Positions 48,701 to 55,944 of a DNA stretch of 64,000 nucleotides are shown piece by piece (position 1 is the stretch's first letter; every line of letters starts with the position of its first letter). Source of the DNA: Aquariibacter albus (GTDB taxonomy: Bacteria; Pseudomonadota; Gammaproteobacteria; Burkholderiales; Burkholderiaceae_C). Location: positions 248,001-312,000 of the forward strand of contig NZ_JACIVI010000001.1 in assembly GCF_014145335.1 (NCBI RefSeq), in the 5' to 3' direction. Under the pieces are notes generated by a model. The model was not told the origin of the DNA. It worked only from the letters and a program-made list of their open reading frames with translations, and searched no databases. Both the position numbers and the translations under genes were made by a program.

Positions 48701-49711
48701 GTGCACCCGCTCGGCGCGCGCCTGGCCACCGACCTCACGGCCCGCGCCCAGGGCATCGAGCTGACCCGCCTGTCGAGCTATTCGGGCCGCTATGCCGGCT
48801 ACGGCATCGAGAAGGGCACGCTGTCGGTCGAGCTGCGCTACCGCATCGAGCAGGGCCAGCTCGAAGCCAGCAACCGCATCGTGCTCAACCAGCTCACCTT
48901 CGGCGACAAGGTCGACAGCCCGGATGCGCTGAAGCTGCCGGTCCAGCTCGCCGTCTCGCTGCTGCAGGACCGCAACGGCGTGATCGACATCGACCTGCCG
49001 ATCCGCGGCAGCCTGGACGATCCGCAGTTCTCGGTCGGCCGGGTGATCCTGCGCGTCATCGTCAACTTGATCGGCAAGGCCATCACCGCGCCCTTCAGCC
49101 TGATCGCCAAGGCCTTCAGCGGCGGGCCGGGGGGCGACGACCTGGGCGACCTGCGCTTTGCGCCCGGTTCGGCCCAGCTCGACGCCGCCGCCCGGGCCCG
49201 GCTCGACAAGATCGCCCAGGCCCTGGCCGACCGCAAGGGCCTGCGGCTGGAGGCCACCGGCCAGGCCGATCCCGGCGTGGACGTGCCGGGCCTGCGCCAG
49301 CAGGCGGTCGAGCGGCAGATCCGTGCCGCCAAGGCCCGCGCCACCCGCGCCGCACCCGAAAGCGTCGAAGTCGATCCCGCCGAGCGCACGAAGTGGCTGG
49401 AAGTCGCCTACAAGGCCGCCGACCTGCCCGGCAAACCGCGCAACCTCATCGGCCTGCAGAAGACCCTGCCGCCCGAGGAGATGGAAGCCCGCCTGGCCGC
49501 CGCCGTGCCCACCGCCGAGCCGCAACTGCGCGCCCTAGCCGACGAGCGCGGCAACCAGGTCAAGGCCTATCTCAGCGCCAAGCTGCCGGCCGAGCGCGTG
49601 CTGCTGACCCGCTCGCGCCTGGTCGAGCCGGCGGCGGCGCCTGCTGCCGCAGCATCCGCCCCGGCGGCCGCCGACGCAGGCGGCCCGCGCGTGATCTTCA
49701 GCATCCAGTGA
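45716..49711 (+). CDS. Giant DUF748/AsmA-like envelope protein
   Basis: The 1331-residue protein has one N-terminal membrane helix (about residues 22-42) and then a very long series of beta-rich repeats of the DUF748/AsmA kind. Examples are GAPVRLQALRITPWALAVRL near the start and RWTAIELRGGRVDFTDNFIK, YSGRYAGYGIEKGTLSVELR and NRNGVIDIDLPIRGSLDDPQ-like blocks later. A C-terminal part resembles an OmpA-like end (LRFAPGSAQLDAAARARLDK). Pro/Ala-rich linkers split the repeats. Proteins of this fold bridge inner and outer membranes and may move lipids; here that is inference. It starts 89 bases after gph and precedes ssrA. Confidence 0.88.
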   Translation: MLRLPHDLPARLRARLQRHRRLLLALAIAALAWTLVASLILPRVLRPQLLDAASQALGAPVRLQALRITPWALAVRLEGLEVGPEGQPWLAVEALELNLSSESIWRLAPVLDRLQVQGPRIDLAREADGRLNIAPLLDKLATPADAPPPPGEPLRYALNNLSLIDGDVRFRDAISGATHRIEALRIGLPFLSNLPSQVAIEVQPELSARINGSDFAARAQALPFGARPEARLHLAWQQVDLAWWAEALLPLARPLLPQPLPASVQAGRLDLALDLVFQAPAEAAATPRVQVLGELAVDGLQIAAPGHGGLLHWQRLHLRGLDLEPLAQRLSLAELSLQGPALGLDLARLRDALARPLPAAPGMDAAAAPAAPAAPRAPWQWTIDRLRLDDGRLQLGGELPALKPPPPLALGAAAPAGTAAASAASAPAAPPAALAQAEVETLETVQDPEGPLRLQGLAVELLGLRSAADAPPARLSLHAVDSRGARLQLGGTLQPLGGALQLEAELQDLGLAPWLQALAPLLPQPLPVRLSQGRLGLQARIVQAPAEAGRPAVLAVQDAKLRLAQLDVSPAVPTAEPPAPALRPGRAGARTAPPARAAAPRSALLRPVTPAEDRLRLRELRLEGLQLEGLGGPAAPRLDIARLELDGLNLAATRARSATLPWLAGWVPEPAAKPATARPAPQAAAAPPLRWQLAELRCTDCALRFDDAAVQPTATVALDRLQLKLSGLGADLGRSLGFQLDTRAQGTGRLQLDGTVRPQPLQLRSKVDLSALQLAVLQPYLDPYLNLVLARAELGARGELQLDGSAKLPVERAAWKGQASVDRLLALDRLNDAEFVRLKRFSLSGSQFRWTPQRLQADLGSILLDDFYGRVIINANARLNLADIVKREGEQGERSITTPDASAGAAAAAPATPPAPAASAPAAPAGPPPELRWTAIELRGGRVDFTDNFIKPNYSAQLTELQGQVSAVAWDDPRPATVALAGKVDSGAPLSIDGTVHPLGARLATDLTARAQGIELTRLSSYSGRYAGYGIEKGTLSVELRYRIEQGQLEASNRIVLNQLTFGDKVDSPDALKLPVQLAVSLLQDRNGVIDIDLPIRGSLDDPQFSVGRVILRVIVNLIGKAITAPFSLIAKAFSGGPGGDDLGDLRFAPGSAQLDAAARARLDKIAQALADRKGLRLEATGQADPGVDVPGLRQQAVERQIRAAKARATRAAPESVEVDPAERTKWLEVAYKAADLPGKPRNLIGLQKTLPPEEMEARLAAAVPTAEPQLRALADERGNQVKAYLSAKLPAERVLLTRSRLVEPAAAPAAAASAPAAADAGGPRVIFSIQ

Positions 49712-49760
49712 GGCCCGGCCCGCCCTGCGGGCTGGGCCGCTGGCCTACACTCCGCCCCCT

Positions 49761-50132
49761 GGGCCCGACCTGGCTTCGACGTGGGTGCGGACTTGGAGCG
49801 GGGCATGCCGAGCATCAGTGAGCTCGTAAATCCAGCTGAAACAAACCAACTGCGAACGACGAACGTTTCGCCCTCGCCGCTTAAACACCGGTGAGCGTCT
49901 CAACGGCAGGCCGATGGGCCGGGTCCGATCCGCAAGGTGAAGGCTGAGACGTCATGCACATCGGCTGGTCGACCGTCGGGTTACTTGGCGTTCGGCGAGA
50001 TCTAGGTGACTGGCGCTGACCGTAGCGTGCTCCTGCGCGACGGCAGCGTGAGATCCAAATCAGGCGGCTAAGCATGTAGATCTGCCCGGGAATGGCTTGC
50101 GGACGGGGGTTCGATCCCCCCCGGGTCCACCA
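49761..50132 (+). ncRNA. ssrA: tmRNA (transfer-messenger RNA)
   Basis: The 372-base RNA has a tRNA-like acceptor: GGGCCCG at the 5' end pairs with CGGGTCC at 50122-50128, followed by A and CCA. A T-arm (GGGTTCGATCC) and the 5' CTGGCTTCGACGTGGG block are also present. The tag reading frame at 49852-49884 encodes ANDERFALAA followed by TAA, the betaproteobacterial tag. It rescues stalled ribosomes and marks the product for proteolysis. A strong terminator follows, and its 3' end is the left boundary of a genomic island. Confidence 0.97.
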
Positions 50133-50173
50133 TCTCTTCAAAGGGGCTTGCGCGAAGGCGCAAGCCCCTTTTT
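50127..50173 (+). repeat. Left direct repeat (attL-like) of the ssrA island
   Basis: This 47-base segment, the CCACCA end of tmRNA plus its terminator, recurs at 59696-59742 with 46 of 47 bases the same (one T/C difference at 50138/59707). The 3' end of ssrA is a known integration site for tyrosine recombinases, so the pair is interpreted as att sites. Confidence 0.85.
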
Positions 50174-50174
50174 T
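50141..50174 (+). terminator. Intrinsic terminator of ssrA
   Basis: A perfect 13-bp stem (50141-50153 with 50158-50170, GAAG loop) is followed by a T-run to 50174, nine bases after the CCA end. Confidence 0.95.
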
Positions 50175-50244
50175 ATGACTTCAAGCATTGGACTGCACCA
50201 TGAGCAATCCTCAAGTTCATTTCACAGATGCAAGCCTTAAGTTC

Positions 50245-50269
50245 AACAGCCCCGCATGGGGCTGTTTTT
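50245..50269 (+). terminator. Second hairpin with T-run at the island's left edge
   Basis: AACAGCCCC (50245-50253) pairs perfectly with GGGGCTGTT (50258-50266) around GCAT, with five T residues at 50265-50269. It faces the plus direction, after the ssrA terminator and 27 bases before the HNH gene's stop. It may be a backup against read-through from ssrA into the antisense of the defence operon, or serve as a weak 3' hairpin for that operon. Confidence 0.6.
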
Positions 50270-50295
50270 CTTTGGAGCTCGCTGGCGATCACCGT

Positions 50296-51387
50296 TCATT
50301 GAAAGAACAGCGCCTCCATGTCCTGAATCGCTTGCGGCGTAGGAGTAGTCGCCTGACGCAAAGCCTCACGGCTTCGTGGATTCATGCCGCTCACCGCCGC
50401 GTAGACACGGGCACGCCAGTAGTTGAAGGGCGTCAGCCGTTCTGCCTGGGCTTTGGCAAGGCGGACCTCGCGGAGCTTCAGCAGAAAGGATGCATCGTTG
50501 GGCGCGTGAGCATCCTCGGCCAACTTTGCGGCCAACTCTTTGAACTCGCCCTCCACGCGAGACTTGATCTCGTAGACGTCATCCCAGGTGGAAAGCTTCT
50601 CTTGTCGATCAGGATCAGCGCTCCGGAGGTTCACGACGACGCGTGGAAACAGCTCGTTCGCGTCATCGACGACCACCTCGATCTCTTGCAACGACGCTTG
50701 CTCGGTCCAAGGTGAAAAGCTGAGGCGACGGACTCCAGCCTTGAGAACCAAATCCTTGGCCAGCTTGGCTTTGGAGTTGCAGGTGTTGCAGATGGGTAGC
50801 AAGTTCTTGGGATCGACTCCGTATAGTGGGTACAGATCCTTTGCCAGAAGATGGTCGTACGGGCCGCGCCACTGCTCGTTGTCGTTCTCGTCGGCCCGAA
50901 CCTGAGCAAGGTATTCCGTCCCGCAAACGCAGCACACATTGCCATTGCCCGGCGCGTCGCGCTGGCGGAAGCGCGCGTAGTGGTCGTCGATGCACTCACC
51001 ACATGCCTGCTCTACGCCATTGAGCTTCGCAGTGCGCTGGAAGAGGTGAACAGCAAGGGCCTTTAAGGCAGGAAAGACCGCTTCGGGTATGGCTGGTAGC
51101 GGCGCGTCACGATCAGACAGGAAAGCACAGGGATCAGTTCTCAATACCAACGCGTCCCTGAGAGCTTGCTTTTGCCCCTGACCAAGCGCCGTCAGCTTTG
51201 CCGTCAGGGCATCAACTGCAGCACGAGTCGGCTGATTTCCCGCTATCGCAGCACACAAGCCGACCGGGAGGTGTGTTTCATCCACTGGTCGGCTTTCCAG
51301 CGCGGCCAGCAGCCTCTCCACGAGAAATAGGTTGAGCCCGTCAAAAACCTTCGACTGCTCAAGGTCCGGTCTGATTGCAAACAGCAT
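50296..51387 (-). CDS. HNH endonuclease, PtuB-like
   Basis: The 363-residue protein has a helical N-terminal half and an HNH core at residues 150-205: zinc cysteines C152/C155 (CVCGTEY) and C200/C203 (CNTC), the DH pair D178-H179 (GPYDHLLAKDLYPLY) and N195 (KNLLPICN). This spacing and the NLLPxCxxCNSKAK ending resemble PtuB, the nuclease of Septu defence. The C-terminal part is helical and unassigned. Its ATG overlaps the stop of the ATPase gene by one base (TGATG), so the two are made together. The likely role is DNA cleavage during phage attack, under control of the ATPase. The gene is less GC-rich than the host's. Confidence 0.75.
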   Translation of the reverse strand: MLFAIRPDLEQSKVFDGLNLFLVERLLAALESRPVDETHLPVGLCAAIAGNQPTRAAVDALTAKLTALGQGQKQALRDALVLRTDPCAFLSDRDAPLPAIPEAVFPALKALAVHLFQRTAKLNGVEQACGECIDDHYARFRQRDAPGNGNVCCVCGTEYLAQVRADENDNEQWRGPYDHLLAKDLYPLYGVDPKNLLPICNTCNSKAKLAKDLVLKAGVRRLSFSPWTEQASLQEIEVVVDDANELFPRVVVNLRSADPDRQEKLSTWDDVYEIKSRVEGEFKELAAKLAEDAHAPNDASFLLKLREVRLAKAQAERLTPFNYWRARVYAAVSGMNPRSREALRQATTPTPQAIQDMEALFFQ

Positions 51388-53063
51388 CAGCTAGCCTGCA
51401 ACTTGTTGATGAGGTACGAACGTTCCATCGACTCGCCGACGGAGTCTTCGAGCCAGTCCAACTTCTGTTGATTCGAAAATTGCCGATCTGCGAGCCGCTC
51501 ACGAATTTCTTGGACAGCCGTCTCGGAGATCGTTGCGTGCAGGTTGAAGTGCTTTTTGATCAGCACGTCAAACGATGCGCCATAGGTTTCTCCTGGCGGA
51601 TTCGTCATGTGAGTCACACCGTCGACCTTCCTGAAGTGGAAGACCGCTTCGCGAGGCAGCGAAGAGACCAGAAACGGCGAGTGCGAGGAGATGATGGCCT
51701 GGGCTTTTCCGTTGGCCTCATTCGCCTTTTCAAAGTCCAAATGAAATCGCGTGCGCCAGCTTGGGTTCAGGTGCGTTTCGGGCTCGTCGTATAGAAACAG
51801 CGTCTCATCGTCCCCGAAGAGTCGCACGGCGCCAAGTGTCAACAGAAGCTGTACTTCTCCATCGCTCAAGTCGTCAAACGCGACGGTACGCTCGCCATCC
51901 GACATCCAGAGCTCCTGCACAGACAGTGGGAGCTTCCCTTTCAGCGGCTTCTCTACATGACCTTGGAAGCTATCGCGTCGCAGCGCGCGCTTTACGGCCC
52001 CCGACCATTCATCGACGCCCAGCAGTTGTAGCTTGTACAAGGCCGAGAACCACTGGTCGGGCTCTCGCGAGTTGTCAACCATCCTACGGATGACTTCCGG
52101 GTCCGCGAAATCGATCTCGATGTCGCCGGCCAAGTAGTCGAGTTCCAGCAACTCATACTCGGGCTCGCTGGTTCGTGGGGAGATCGGCGTACACCTGTGC
52201 GGTCCCGCCAATTCGATCAAGCGCTTGATGTCGCGAGCGTTGTCCGAAGCAGTCGCCTGCCCACGCAGGTCGTATCTCAATACCACACGCGTTGGATGGC
52301 GGAAAGGGATTTCATCCCAAACCTCGTCACGATCAGCATGTGGGAGCATGCCGAGTAACGCGATCAGCAGCGCTGCGCAGTCATAGTCGAGGAAGAGGTT
52401 TCTGGGGATCGCTGTATCGGTCTCGCGCAGCCTGAAAAGGCCCGATTCGGGATCCTCCCCTTCGGCAGCAAATATTCCCGGGTTACGCCTGAGATAGCGC
52501 TCATTGATGGCCAGCGTTGCCCTTTCATCCACTTCAGGCAGCGCAAGCTCTTTCTTCAAGTTCGCCCTGACCCGAATCACGTCAAAGTACTGAAGCGCAT
52601 TGCGCATGAAGGCTCGTTGAAGGTTCTCGGACATGCCAGAGGCGTATCCGATGACCCGCGGTAGCGCCAAGTCTTCCAATGAGCCAGCCGCCGTGATCTC
52701 ACTCCATGTCCCTCGGGCCGGCTGCGCAACACCATCGCGAGGCTGGTCAACGAGCTGATACACAGCAAGACGAAGACCATCCCGCGTGTCCACGGCGAAC
52801 CGGCGTAAACCTTCGTAGCGAGACGAAGCCATCTCGTAGGTAACGCGAAAGTCATACCCCAGCGGCGCACGTACCCGGAAGTCCTGTCGCTGCAGCCGCT
52901 CAAGGAAGGCAAAGGCCTCAGCGATGAGTTCCATCACCTGCGACTTGCCTGAGCCGTTGGCGCCGATGAGGACGGCCACGTCTCCCCTCACCGATGAGAA
53001 GTCAAAGGCCTGATCCCTCAGGCCTTTGTATTGCCCGAACAACTCGATCGAGAGCAGCTTCAT
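51387..53063 (-). CDS. SMC/ABC-type AAA ATPase, PtuA-like, of the restriction operon
   Basis: The 558-residue protein has Walker A GANGSGKS at residues 34-41, an ABC signature LSDGEVQLL, Walker B LFLYDEPETHL near residue 420 and an H-loop SSHSPF, all in the order of overcoming-lysogeny/RecF-like ATPases. The middle (about residues 60-380) is specific to the family. ATPases of this kind occur beside type I restriction systems and, as PtuA, with HNH PtuB in Septu. The start overlaps the hsdS stop by four bases. It probably forms the sensor and scaffold for the HNH partner; this is inferred from pairing and family. Confidence 0.8.
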   Translation of the reverse strand: MKLLSIELFGQYKGLRDQAFDFSSVRGDVAVLIGANGSGKSQVMELIAEAFAFLERLQRQDFRVRAPLGYDFRVTYEMASSRYEGLRRFAVDTRDGLRLAVYQLVDQPRDGVAQPARGTWSEITAAGSLEDLALPRVIGYASGMSENLQRAFMRNALQYFDVIRVRANLKKELALPEVDERATLAINERYLRRNPGIFAAEGEDPESGLFRLRETDTAIPRNLFLDYDCAALLIALLGMLPHADRDEVWDEIPFRHPTRVVLRYDLRGQATASDNARDIKRLIELAGPHRCTPISPRTSEPEYELLELDYLAGDIEIDFADPEVIRRMVDNSREPDQWFSALYKLQLLGVDEWSGAVKRALRRDSFQGHVEKPLKGKLPLSVQELWMSDGERTVAFDDLSDGEVQLLLTLGAVRLFGDDETLFLYDEPETHLNPSWRTRFHLDFEKANEANGKAQAIISSHSPFLVSSLPREAVFHFRKVDGVTHMTNPPGETYGASFDVLIKKHFNLHATISETAVQEIRERLADRQFSNQQKLDWLEDSVGESMERSYLINKLQAS

Positions 53064-54451
53064 ACAGCGCTTTTCCGTCCGCGTCTTGTGCTGGTCGACG
53101 GTGCTTCCTGCTCCAGTCGGCGCAGCAGTTCACTCGCCGGTTCGTCGTTCGGGTCTTGGGGCACCAGTTCGCCTCGGAAGGCCTTGGCCAGCAGGGCCGG
53201 AGTCAGGCGTTCGGTGGCGGTCTGAGCGGCTTGCAGGCGGGCTTCGAGGCGGTCGGCGAAGGCGAACAAGGTTTCGACGCGGCGGACGATTTCGGCTTGT
53301 TCTTTGACAGGAGGAAGCGCTAATGGAATGTCAAGGAACTGATCATTTCTCAGATGGACCTGGGTCGCCCCAACCTTTTCTCGTTTCATCACCTCTCTAT
53401 ATATGGGGCTATTTGAGAAGTACATGAGAAACTTGGGTAGGGTGTTGTCGGCCACAGATAGGGCATACATACCCTGTGTGGGCAAGGCAACCTCCGTACC
53501 CATGAACTGTGCAATGAGCCCGAGGAAGTCCGCCTTGTTGGAGAGGTCCCGGAGGGTTACCAACAAGTCGCCCTTCTGTACCAGCTTTGTACCATGTAGC
53601 TCTGCAAACTCTTTAGGTACACGCTTCTGATCCTGCTTTTCCGCAAGCCTTCCATACAGCTTGATATCTCCCTTGTTGAGGGCGAGCACCCCAGCAGGTG
53701 CATAGTGTTCAACACTTGGGCTAGCACCGCCCGTCATGGATGTGATGCAGTGCCGCAACGTTGTTCTTTTCCAGTTGAGCGGGATATCGCCAACATCTGG
53801 ATGTGAATCGTTGCGCCAATCCACTGTCAGGCGCCCCGAGGTGGCGGCGGCGAGGACGGACTGGCGGAAGCGTTTGAGGATGGGGGCGACGCGGGCCAGG
53901 CGGGTGTTGACGGCGTCCACGCGGGAGAGGACGGTGTCGAGTTTGTCGGCGATGCGTTTTTGCTCATTCCAAGGTGCGAGCGGAACAGTCAGTTCGGAAA
54001 GCTTCCCTACAGAAATGTTGGCGATATTGGTCGTTTGACTGGAACCCTCACGCAACTTGCTCTGAACATTGCTGCTACGCAGGAAGTGATATAGGTAGCC
54101 GCCATCTATCGCGTGTGTTGGACGTACAGCAGCGAGGAAAGCCCCGAATGCTGCAGGTTGCGGAACATTGATGGCACGTGCCACCTTGCCAACGAGCTCA
54201 TAGCTGTTGGCCATGGACATCAGCACATCACCTTCGCGAACAAGTTGCTCGTCTCTTTTTACGTAGCTCGTTGGAACGTAGTACACATCGTCCCATTCGA
54301 GCCTCTGCTGCACATTGGTCGTTCTGAGACAGCAGACATAGCCATGGGCAAGGTCGTTTCGCTTTTCTCCAGCAGGAAACGTAATCCCGCGTACAACATG
54401 GGCAGCTTGGGAGAGCTTTCCATACTCCCAATTCTTTGGCAGGTCGCTCAT
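53060..54451 (-). CDS. hsdS: Type I restriction specificity subunit HsdS
   Basis: The 463-residue protein has two target-recognition domains (about residues 5-150 and 220-380), each followed by a conserved helical spacer (PLAPWNEQKRIADKLDTVLS and LPPVKEQAEIVRRVETLFAF). The second half's spacer repeats the first, as in complete HsdS. It sets the two halves of the methylated and cleaved sequence. The recognition domains are notably AT-rich compared with the spacers, as expected for swapped modules. It overlaps hsdM and the ATPase gene by four bases each. Confidence 0.95.
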   Translation of the reverse strand: MSDLPKNWEYGKLSQAAHVVRGITFPAGEKRNDLAHGYVCCLRTTNVQQRLEWDDVYYVPTSYVKRDEQLVREGDVLMSMANSYELVGKVARAINVPQPAAFGAFLAAVRPTHAIDGGYLYHFLRSSNVQSKLREGSSQTTNIANISVGKLSELTVPLAPWNEQKRIADKLDTVLSRVDAVNTRLARVAPILKRFRQSVLAAATSGRLTVDWRNDSHPDVGDIPLNWKRTTLRHCITSMTGGASPSVEHYAPAGVLALNKGDIKLYGRLAEKQDQKRVPKEFAELHGTKLVQKGDLLVTLRDLSNKADFLGLIAQFMGTEVALPTQGMYALSVADNTLPKFLMYFSNSPIYREVMKREKVGATQVHLRNDQFLDIPLALPPVKEQAEIVRRVETLFAFADRLEARLQAAQTATERLTPALLAKAFRGELVPQDPNDEPASELLRRLEQEAPSTSTRRGRKSAV

Positions 54452-55902
54452 TGCTGTTCGCCCAGTTCAGCCAAGATCGCCTCCAGTTCCGCCAGTGCTC
54501 CGTTCAGTTCCTCCACCGTTTCGCGCGCCAACACTGCAGGTTCGGGCAGGTCGGCTGCGTCTTCCGCGCTGTCGTCCTTGAGCCAGGCGATGTCCAGGCT
54601 GTCGCCCTTCTCGCCGGCGATCCAGTCGCGACTGAAGCGACGAAAGCGCCCCTGTTCGCCCTGGTCTTGCCGCGCGGCTTTGCCGTTGGCTTCGTCGCCG
54701 TACGCGGCGATGAAGTCAGTGAAATGCGCGTCGGTAAGCGGGGTGCGTTTGCCGAACTTGGGCGCGTTGGCGCGCATGTCGTACACCCACACTTCCTGCG
54801 TGCTGCCGGTGGCGGCCTGGCTGACCTTCTCAAAGAACAGCACGTTGGTTTTGACGCCTTGGGCGTAGAAAATGCCAGTGGGCAGGCGCAGGATGGTGTG
54901 CAGCCGGCACTTATCCATCAGGTCGCGGCGGATGTCGGCGCCCACGCCGGCCTCAAACAGCACGTTGTCGGGCAGCACCACGGCGGCGCGACCGCCGTCG
55001 CGCAGGTGGCGCACGATGTGCTGCACAAAGGCGAGCTGCTTGTTGCTGGTGGCAAAGGTCAGGTCGTCGCGCGTGGGGCCGCCACCGCCCTTGGCGGTAC
55101 CAAAGGGTGGGTTGCTGAGGATGATGTGGCTCTTGGGCAGGCCGCTGCCGGCGCTGCCCAGCGTGTTGCCCACGTGCACCACGCCTTCGGCGTCGCCTTC
55201 CATGCCGTGCAGCAGGCAGTTCATCAGCGCCAGGCGGCGGGTGCCGGGCACCAGCTCCATGCCCAGGAAGGCCTGGTTACGCTGAAACTTCCGCTCCTTT
55301 TCGCTGAGGTTGTAGAGGTCGTCGGTCTGGTCTTTGATGTAACGGTCGGCCGCGATCAGGAAGCCAGCGGTGCCAGCGGCCGGGTCTTGAACGGTTTCGC
55401 CGGGCTGGGGTTTGATGACCTGGACGATGGCGTCGATCAACGGGCGGGGCGTGAAGTACTGGCCGGCGCCACTCTTGGTTTCGCTGGCGTTCTTTTCCAG
55501 CAGGCCTTCGTACAAGTCGCCCAGGCCGTCTTGCCGGGCGCTGAACCAGTCGATGCCGTCCAGACTTTTGACGAGCTGTTCCAGGTGGCGCGGCTCTTTC
55601 AGGCTGGTCTGCGCGTCGGCGTAGATGGCGGCGATCAGCCGGTCGTCACTGGCGGAGAGCTTGAGCAGGGTCTCGCGGTAGTGGCGCAGCAGGTTCAGGC
55701 CGCTCTTGTCGCGCAACTCGGGCCAGCGTGCGTAGGCCGGCAGCTTGTGGCTTTGCAGGATGCCGCTCTCGGTGTTTTCGTGCTCCATTTTGATGAAGAG
55801 CAGCAGGACGAGTTCGGTGACGTAGTCGCTGTAGTTGATGCCGTCGTCGCGCAGCACGTCGCAGAGGTTCCAGAGCTTCTGGACGATATCTTGAGTAGTC
55901 AT
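54448..55902 (-). CDS. hsdM: Type I restriction N6-adenine methyltransferase HsdM
   Basis: The 484-residue protein has an N-terminal helical domain (LWNLCDVLRDDGINYSDYVT), the AdoMet motif DPAAGTAGFLIAA near residue 173 and the catalytic NPPF (ILSNPPFGTAKGG) near residue 260. It methylates adenine at the HsdS site, protecting host DNA. It lies 42 bases after hsdR and overlaps hsdS by four. Confidence 0.97.
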   Translation of the reverse strand: MTTQDIVQKLWNLCDVLRDDGINYSDYVTELVLLLFIKMEHENTESGILQSHKLPAYARWPELRDKSGLNLLRHYRETLLKLSASDDRLIAAIYADAQTSLKEPRHLEQLVKSLDGIDWFSARQDGLGDLYEGLLEKNASETKSGAGQYFTPRPLIDAIVQVIKPQPGETVQDPAAGTAGFLIAADRYIKDQTDDLYNLSEKERKFQRNQAFLGMELVPGTRRLALMNCLLHGMEGDAEGVVHVGNTLGSAGSGLPKSHIILSNPPFGTAKGGGGPTRDDLTFATSNKQLAFVQHIVRHLRDGGRAAVVLPDNVLFEAGVGADIRRDLMDKCRLHTILRLPTGIFYAQGVKTNVLFFEKVSQAATGSTQEVWVYDMRANAPKFGKRTPLTDAHFTDFIAAYGDEANGKAARQDQGEQGRFRRFSRDWIAGEKGDSLDIAWLKDDSAEDAADLPEPAVLARETVEELNGALAELEAILAELGEQQ

Positions 55903-55944
55903 TTTTGAGTTCTTTGAATCTGTGGAGCGTCAAGCGCTGAATTG

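Noticed and set aside
45701-49525. A 1274-codon open frame on the minus strand
   Set aside because: It lies entirely antisense to the DUF748 gene, has low-complexity Gly/Gln/Arg-rich translation with no family sequence, and is a by-product of high GC at third codon positions.
50188-50715. A 175-codon plus-strand frame at the island's left end
   Set aside because: It crosses a hairpin and then runs antisense to the HNH gene; no ribosome binding site or family sequence.
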